From Hyaloperonospora brassicae (lineage: Eukaryota; Oomycota; Peronosporomycetes; Peronosporales; Peronosporaceae), in contig CANTFL010001342.1 of assembly GCA_947650285.1 (NCBI GenBank), positions 434,001 to 498,000 of the forward strand: a stretch of DNA of 64,000 bases, written 5' to 3'. The notes beneath the pieces were generated by a model. The model made no database searches. It was not told the DNA's origin and saw only the letters and a program-made list of their open reading frames with translations. This document shows, piece after piece, positions 57,301 through 64,000 of the stretch; positions within the stretch are counted from its first letter, which is position 1, and each line of letters begins with the position of its first letter. The position numbers and the translations under genes were made by a program.

Positions 57301-60300
57301 ATCGCTGAAACAAGAATATGTTCAATTACTGGAAGCACCGTAATCCAGTATCAGTGTAGAGCGCGTTACCACTACTATTTAAAATTATATCCATTACCAT
57401 GCCTGTGATGCACAAATAACGTAATAGTAAATGAAAACCCACATGATGTTGATTATGTGTATCGCTTCCTCAAATTAGTATTTTTTCTTTCGAAGGGCAA
57501 GCTGCGTCGTGTTTAATGGCTTTTTGGGATCGACGAAGCCTATCAAATCTTTAGTGGGGTACAATTGGCTCCAAATACTCTCGATTGTAGAAGGTGTAGC
57601 ATTGTCGATATAATTAGACCTCTTAGCGTTTTCTCTTCTTCTATTTGTCCTTAAAGCTGCGATCAGTGTTTTGGATCATTTGAAAAATTTATTGCGTATT
57701 GGGCTAATTTATATTACGCTGCTACTAAGTGTAGCCAGCCTATGCTTCAGCTCATCACTCAACGCCACGCTCACAGGCTATACAAAATCTAATAGTGTGT
57801 TCACGAGAAATATTTGTCTGAGCGTTGCCCAGACAAATATTTCTGTCAGTAATGATCACGAAAAAGACTTCACGGAGAGATTGGCCCTGCCTCCCAAAAA
57901 AGGGTCCTGAATTTATATAAGTAGTTCGAAAATCTACTATTACTCCGATGTGTACATACATGCATGACTTCATACATGGTACCGACAGGGGCTAGGTTAA
58001 CGCACGAGTCAGCTGTATCTTTCGCGTGTCATTTTTAAGGTAGATATATCTATCTGTATTTCATGTAACGTTTTCTATCTCCAGCATGTCTACGGACATT
58101 TGAGATTGCCATATCTACTAGTTCCTTTCTTAAGCAAAAGTATGCCTGAGCTTGTGGCCATCTTCGCTTCCCAAAAAAATCGATAGGTAGAAGTCTTCTG
58201 CTTTTATTGCGAAGTCGAAAATGCATATAGCGCGGGCGAGGTTTATTTGGTATAAGCAAACAATAAAGCGCGTCATCATATTCAAATTCTCTTATGTTTC
58301 TTTACGTGTTATTCGCATGTCTTTAATTCTTTAAGGATTTTCGATATGCATGAAAATAATAAAAATTTGACAATATGAAAATGGTTGTATTCTATATCTT
58401 TAATAGCTTAATAAAATTGGCAAGAGGCGCCTGCTGATCTCTACAGAAATTTTTTTAATAAACCTATGTTGTGCATATCGATCGATATAGGACTTTGGTG
58501 AATGTCTACCACACGTGCTACTTAATGCTGAGAAAGTACTTCTATCATGTATTTAAAGTATAAAATGTTTTAACGATTTACTTAGGTCGTGAAACATAAA
58601 CTATATTGACTGTCAGAGCCTGCATGTGTAGGAGAACACAAAATCACATGTACGACAATCATGAAGCAAAACAATTATGCTTATGGATCAACAGTGCAAA
58701 GTGCTTAACCCGAAGTGTCATTATACCAACTGCATTGCGCTTTACAATCGTGACTCTCAGTTTGATTTTTCACCTACTAGCAATATAAACCTCGTGTAAA
58801 TACTTCAATAAAAGGGTTCAAAAGTATCGAAACTTGGCTTGTGTATGTATTTAGTTGAGAGTTCAAAAAAGGCTAGTACCGAATCTTCCGTACTGCAAAG
58901 GTTGTTATAATCATTTACCGACCATATTGAATTACATACTTAATGTTTATAGTAGCGGATCCTTTCGCCTCAATTACGCTTTGCGAAATGAGTTTTATGA
59001 TTCCTGACGAGACACAGGGTCAATCGCAAAGAAAAGTGTCCGACTATCTGACTTGTAATTAATACACACCTTGTCACCAGAATCAACGTATTTCAAGGAT
59101 CAAGATTGCATCGTTGACAAATCAATAGCTACTTACGAATCAAATTAAATTATTAGTCGTGGATTAAGTAGACTAAATATACATATACTAACTTGCGCAG
59201 CCTTATCGTGCGTTGAAAGAAATCGATCTTGCTGATGTATGGTAACGGTGTGTTCGTCGACAAATGATATCTTATACTTAGTAAAGAGCGACACGACGAA
59301 CCGGTTCTACGTCTTCCGCGTGCATTATTCTAACGCGATCGACCTCTTTGTATACTGAATATTGATTCTAACGATATCTGTGGTAAGCGAGGTCGGTCAT
59401 TGAGAGTATGATGTATTACAAACTTGATACGAAACAAAACATCTCCATGGCCTGGACAAAAGTGATGGTCGATATATACTCATACAACAAACCGAACTAT
59501 TCTCCGTCAGCGCGCACGGATCCGCTATTAGATGATCCGGTTTCATGTCATTGTCTTGGGTTTTGTTAGTATACATATGTTGATTCTATAATAACATTTT
59601 GCAATAATATTAATGCGAGTCATTATTAAAAAGATATTACTTTGAGAAGAATTACTCAACGCGGCTGCACAATTGGCTAATTGGGCCATCACATCAGCCA
59701 ATTGCTTACAAATCATTGCTAATTGCGCGCAATGGGTGGTGAGAGAAAATTTCCATTGAAAGCTAGTCGCTTGATATAGATTGAGTAAGATAAAGAAGGT
59801 TTCTATCAAGGGGCTTGAGTATATCAACTGAACAGTTTCACATTTTTCGCCGGAGAATATTTTGCTCAATTTTTTTCATTTCCTCTGCATGCAAGGTTTA
59901 CGTGAGATTTATGAAGTGCACTACCTTGTAATGATTCTATTCAAGGGCATCTTGGTTATCTAGTCTGAGGTGTGACTCATCAGGGATACACTGAAAAAGC
60001 AGAAACGTCATGTTGCCACGTGGCCTATATCGAAACGCAGGATTCGCTGAAGACACTAACGACGTCTTGCAGTTGAGGAGGTATGAGGGCTGCAACCTGA
60101 TGTCGTTGGTCTTGTTAGTGTCAGCGTTGGTGATGTCAGTGAAGTTTTTTGCTCAAGTTCCGAGCCTACTAATACAAATATGGCTAAGAGCTTACCTCGA
60201 TCGCTATAGCTATAGGCTTGCCCTTATGACGCAACCTTGAATCGATGGTCACAGCTAGACGTATTTTATCCGTTTGTTCGTGATAGATGGAGGTATTATT

Positions 60301-60898
60301 GAAAGAGAATTGCTGCCTTGCTCTTGGTACACAGTAAGTCATGAATTAATTAATGAAGAGCATTGGCAATGATGTGTCCGGCTTCATTCACCATGTCACA
60401 TGTAGCGCGTTGTATTTAGACGAACGATATATTCTAGTCTACTGTGGTGAAACAGTCGCCTCGACATGACCTCTGAGAGATAACAGATTGATCCTGACAC
60501 CATTGCACGAAGAACCAACGTTGGAGCTGACGCAGTGGGCGCTATATGGCACTATAGAAACTCCCCAGCATCGATGTAACATTTGCACTTATAGATATCC
60601 AATAAAATCGTTAACCATCATTTAGCTATACGCGACAACGGTAAAGCCACAATCAAGTTGCTTTATGAGATAGTTGTATCAGATTGCACCATATGGTTAA
60701 AGACGCATCACAACCCGCCCGCAGCATGCTCTATCGCATTTTGCAAATTGTTTGCTTATAATTGTAGACTCCATCGCTGCATGAACGCAAGCTTCCCATA
60801 TACGTACGGTCTCGTAGTTGTAAGTAATATCGTGCCCGCCCTAGGAAAGTCAGCTCCCCCTGACACTTAAATGTTATTTGGCAGCTGAAACGGAGCGC
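54351..60898. other. AT-rich region without recognisable genes
   Basis: About 6.5 kb of visibly AT-rich sequence. Frames do not exceed about 110 codons and none shows a domain. One long perfect hairpin (57806-57844) and a fragment resembling the B-type LTR core near 59725 are the only structured items seen. Confidence 0.5.
57806..57844. repeat. Perfect 15-bp inverted repeat
   Basis: AGAAATATTTGTCTG, nine-base loop, then its exact reverse complement. Stands alone in the AT-rich region. Confidence 0.9.
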
Positions 60899-61347
60899 GC
60901 TCTTACCAGATGACTGGTAAGACCTTGCGTAAACCGAACACAAGGCAACGTACTCTCAACGTCACGTACACGTGGCGTGAGGAAGCGCAAGGAAGTAGAC
61001 AGAACTAGAAAGTTCTGTCTAGGGGAAATAGTAGAACTGTATATAATATAGTTACGTTTCGATATAAAACCATCTTTCGTCTTGAGCTCACTATATTAAA
61101 CTACAATCTCCTATGTGGGTCTCTTGCTCACCATTCATTGCGCGCATCCAGCAGCGATTGGTGGTTAAGATACTTGATGTACCGTGTACATCGACCAAGA
61201 AGTGGAGCAACCACGTGTATCACCCACGGGGATAATATCAATTTAAAATCACCTCTTTTCGAGTAATGTCAATGAATATTATCTGAATGAATAATATCTA
61301 AACATTGATATGTTGGGAGTCATTTTTTATGTAACGGGCTCACCCCG
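60899..61347 (-). repeat. Partial LTR of the B-type family
   Basis: Matches 16680-17124 through the GTACACGTGGCGTGAGG, CAGAACT-AGTTCTG and GCGATTGGTGG blocks, but both ends are altered: the usual TGTAACGGGG start is missing and the right end breaks off after GGGCTCACCCCG. Confidence 0.8.
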
Positions 61348-61694
61348 CTCAGCAACCGATAATTGGAACGTTTATGAATAGACGTTTTTGATCGATCAAA
61401 AATAGTTTTGCTGGGTCGTCATAGATACGAATTATGATCGATTTCGTAAGAAACACACGGATTTATCACTTTAGTGGATAAGAGTTTCCACGCCTGACTT
61501 AATGTGCGCAGCAAGCCCTGCGCGGATAGAGGTGGGAACGGAGCAAACTTCATTTATAATTGATGACGTTTTGCTACCAAAAGGTGCGCTACCAATACCT
61601 CTCACTTCGCGATATGCCAGCACTCCCACGCGCCCCGCGATGAATGGTACCAGCATGTTTCTTTGGGCGTCAGCCGCGCCTCTCATGCTCTTAT
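61348..61694. other. Segment enclosed by two oppositely oriented LTRs
   Basis: 347 bp between the partial LTR and the LTR of element D. Open frames on both strands (MCAASPARIEVGTEQTSF on plus, 61502-61699); origin not recognised. Confidence 0.4.
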
Positions 61695-62124
61695 TGTAAC
61701 GGGGTGAGCCCGTTACATAAAAATTGATATCTTTGTATCAATTTTGAACATTATCTATTATAATAATGCTCAAATGACATTACTCGTAAGGAGTAAGGTT
61801 TAAGGAGTACTACCCCCAAGGATAATATTTCTTAGATGGGTTGCTCCACCTGATGGTTGATGTTCACGGTACATCAACCAGATTAAATACCAATAGCTGC
61901 TGGACGCGCGCAATGGGTGATGAACAAGAAACCCCTGTAAGATATTGTATTTTAATAAAGTTAAATGAAGCCAACGATGGATCATTAAGAAACGTAAGTA
62001 TACTCCTTCCATGGACAGAACTTTAAATTTCTGTCTATTTACTTGTGCCTCATCACGCCACGTGTACGTGACGTCGGGTGCACAAAACCTTGTGTCGAAT
62101 TGAGAAAAGGTGTGCCCCGCTACA
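61695..62124 (+). repeat. 5' LTR of element D
   Basis: 430 bp from TGTAACGGGG to CCCGCTACA, B-type family in opposite orientation to the LTRs at 16680, 26500 and 60899. The primer site TGGTAGCACTTTGG follows at 62127. Confidence 0.88.
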
Positions 62125-62245
62125 GCTGGTAGCACTTTGGAATCCCTCCAGCGACAACAACCACCTCATCCGACATGAACTTGTTGAATAAAAAGTTGAG
62201 CTTTCACGCCACGCGTAAAAGCTTTAATTATTTAAGTGACATTGA

Positions 62246-63320
62246 ATGGCGGCAGGAGAACGAATAAGTTCTACCATCGGCAAAACCGCCATTAGCGCCA
62301 TGTTGGAGTCCCTTTATAGAGATCAACAACATGCCGCTATTGCCAGGTTCATTCAAAAGGAGCTTGTCGCCGAAAGAGAAAATATAGCCTTGCTTCACCA
62401 GCAAGGCTCTCAACAGACCGAGCAGTTGAGAGAACTCGGTGCTGAATAGACAGATCTAATGAGACAGCAGCATTTCAATGCTGCTCTGGTCGGGACGGCA
62501 CGCGCGTTGCCCCAAAATATTAATTGTTGATATCTTCAAGTACAGCGGAGTCCCGAAGGACTCCCTGTTATTATGGTTAGTCGAACAAGACAAAGTTATA
62601 AAGGCACGTCGTATCGACGATGAGCAAATGAAACTTACATTTGCTCAAGCCCACTTGGCAGGACGTGCCAAGACTTGGTCCCTGGGACTCGAGGTGAATG
62701 ACTCATATGCATTTGAGTTGCTCGAAGCCTTTAAGACGGCTCAAACAATCGTTTGGGCTGCCAAGGGCTAAGTTCAGGACTCGATATGAGCTTCTAAACT
62801 TAATCAGGGTAAGCGTGATGTGCACCCTTATGCACAGCATATGCGACTCCTCGCGAGTAGTAAATTGTCAACCCAGTTCACGAACACATATTAATTACTG
62901 TGTTCAAACAAGTGCTTGCAGACGGACCCGTCAGGAACCACCTGTTCTGCTTAGATCTGGACACGCTTAGACAAGCAATCGCAGTTGCGGAACAGGAAGA
63001 CTGGAATGAGACAGGCTCATGTTTGGTCGAGCTCTTGTCGTCTCATTAGACGACAAGAGATTGTAGTTCCAGACCCAATGGACCTCTGTCATGTTGAGAG
63101 CGAGAGACCTCGCTCTTCAAACAAAAAGCGATTGCATAGGTGCAATCGCTGTCAGAAGTAAGGGCACTACGCATACGAGTGTAGTGCTCCACGCCCAGTA
63201 CCAAACAGTACTGATCGAAATGGTCGTCCATTTGCCAGAAAGGGCAATGGGCGTGGGTCCAGCGCTGTTGCGAAACCGCAACAGCGAGACGGACCATCAA
63301 AAAATGGTCGGGGTCAGTAG
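62246..63320 (+). pseudogene. Element D gag
   Basis: Parallel to element B gag: TAISAMLESLYRDQQHAAIA, LVAERENIALLHQQGSQQTE, KYSGVPKDSLLLWLVEQDK, AGRAKTWSLG. TAG at 62447 and several frameshifts break it. The zinc knuckle CNRCQK-GHYAYECSAP contains a TAA at the Leu position. The TAG at 63318 is shared with element B. Confidence 0.85.
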
Positions 63321-63370
63321 GGGCGGAGCGCCCTACTGACCCAGCAACCTCAAGAGAATTTTCAAATCTC

Positions 63371-63603
63371 TTGACGAAAGTTGATCCAAATACACAATCA
63401 TTGTGTGTCTCTGCACCTTATGATGACGTTTCGCTCATCACCTTGAAGTTGGAAGCGACAAATGATTTGTCGCTTCGTGCCCTAGCAGACGGTGGGGCGT
63501 CGAACAACTTTGTTCGACGCCAGTCACTAGAGGGTCGTAGGCTCAAGTTCTTTGAGCGCGACATTCCCCTCACGAGGATGATGGTGCGCCTTGCAGTCTT
63601 GTA
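63371..63603 (+). pseudogene. Element D protease, N-terminal half
   Basis: LKLEATNDLSLRALADGGAS aligns with the element B protease. The frame runs on through DIPLTRMMVRLAVL without the extra C found in B, then stops at TAG 63601, where the internal deletion begins. Confidence 0.85.
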
Positions 63604-63604
63604 G

Positions 63605-63843
63605 CGTAACGAAGATACCTCTCCACGCAGTTCATAGATCTCTCTGGGACCTGTCCCCAGCTCTTCGACGAGGGAGCGGACATCACGCTTAACCTGAAGT
63701 TGGGCGAGGGCGTACTCGGCAGGTTCCTTCGCTCGATCAGCCTCCCGATGTTTGTGGTGTTGCCGCACGGAATTGTTCAGCGCGTAGCGCCTGTCCCGCT
63801 CGTGCTCCAAATCCTTGCGCAATTGATCTATTGAGGGATCCAT
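63605..63843 (-). pseudogene. Antisense ORF fragment of element D
   Basis: MDPSIDQLRKDLEHERDRRY and AEYALAQLQVKRDVRSLVEE correspond to the coiled coil of aORF-B (28270-28500), about half identical, with many Glu/Asp and Lys/Arg exchanges. The frame then reads into protease antisense because of the deletion. Confidence 0.75.
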
Positions 63844-63923
63844 ATCGTATTGGTCGAGATGGTGAACCGAACGACTTGGAGAATGTTATTACTTCTCCTC
63901 TTCATCCTTCAATAAACTCACAC

Positions 63924-64000
63924 GGTGATCAACGCTTCTTTGTTGAGGGTATCTTAAATCACCGTGACGATTCAGGATTATGGACTAGTTACCTCGTCCA
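63924..64000 (+). pseudogene. Element D chromodomain, partial at window end
   Basis: GDQRFFVEGILNHRDDSGLW then TSYLV matches the chromodomain start of element B pol; here the Glu codon is kept where B has TAG. Continues past the window. Confidence 0.75.

Larger units (their letters stand above)
61695..64000 (+). mobile_element. Element D: internally deleted B-type Gypsy element, runs off the window
   Basis: 5' LTR, primer site, gag and protease are followed within a few bases by the pol tail and chromodomain; RT, RNase H and integrase are missing. The 3' LTR lies beyond 64000. Same hairpin-rich composition as element B. Confidence 0.88.

Noticed and set aside
1..64000. tRNA, rRNA and CRISPR searches by eye
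   Set aside because: No convincing tRNA B-box with cloverleaf, no rRNA segment and no regularly spaced direct repeats were found; the hairpins of element B are not spaced or identical like a CRISPR array.

Overview
The window is nuclear DNA of an oomycete, most likely a Phytophthora or downy-mildew relative. The evidence is short GT-AG introns (87-136 bp), oomycete-type initiator motifs, a secreted protein with a degenerate RXLR, an EER and tandem WY-like units, a base-exchange phosphatidylserine synthase, and Ty3/Gypsy chromoviruses including one with a second RNase H, an arrangement reported for oomycetes. No prokaryotic gene organisation is present. Most of the window is transposon DNA in various states of decay.

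Layout. 1-2140: nothing recognised. 2141-15041: a complete-length but heavily broken chromovirus ('element A': LTR, gag, protease, RT, RNase H, second RNase H, integrase, chromodomain, a long antisense ORF, LTR). 16680-17124: solo LTR of a second Gypsy family. 17700-19496: phosphatidylserine synthase gene with four exons. 22165-25588: broken copy of a secreted-protein gene, intact HAD phosphatase gene, intact four-exon BioD-like/DRTGG gene. 25947-26499: Gypsy gag fragment. 26500-34492: 'element B', a second Gypsy chromovirus on the minus strand with both LTRs and a plus-strand (antisense) ORF. 35179-36402: candidate effector gene. 38224-39582: dead Tc1/mariner element. 39852-43298: a third Gypsy lineage ('element C', no LTRs). 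43595-46562: rearranged, inverted copy of the 22-26 kb locus with a broken HAD gene and an intact secreted-protein gene. 50561-51534: Copia relic. 51960-52390: relic LTR of the A family. 52848-54350: DNA element with about 245-bp terminal inverted repeats. 54.4-60.8 kb: AT-rich, no gene seen. 60899-64000: LTRs of the B family and 'element D', a B-type element that lost RT, RNase H and integrase and runs off the window.

The host genes that look functional are five: phosphatidylserine synthase, HAD hydrolase, BioD-like/DRTGG protein, a secreted 511-aa protein and the effector candidate. They do not form a pathway or cluster.

Three observations stand out. (1) The B-type Gypsy family is saturated from end to end, LTRs and coding regions alike, with perfect short hairpins (stems of 7-13 bp), and some stems keep pairing between copies through paired base changes. 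(2) Two unrelated Gypsy families (A and B) each carry a long ORF antisense to pol near the 3' LTR, both with a low-complexity N-terminal part and a coiled coil. (3) A duplicated two-gene locus has decayed reciprocally: each copy keeps a different intact gene. All calls are from reading the sequence; no database search or folding program was run.
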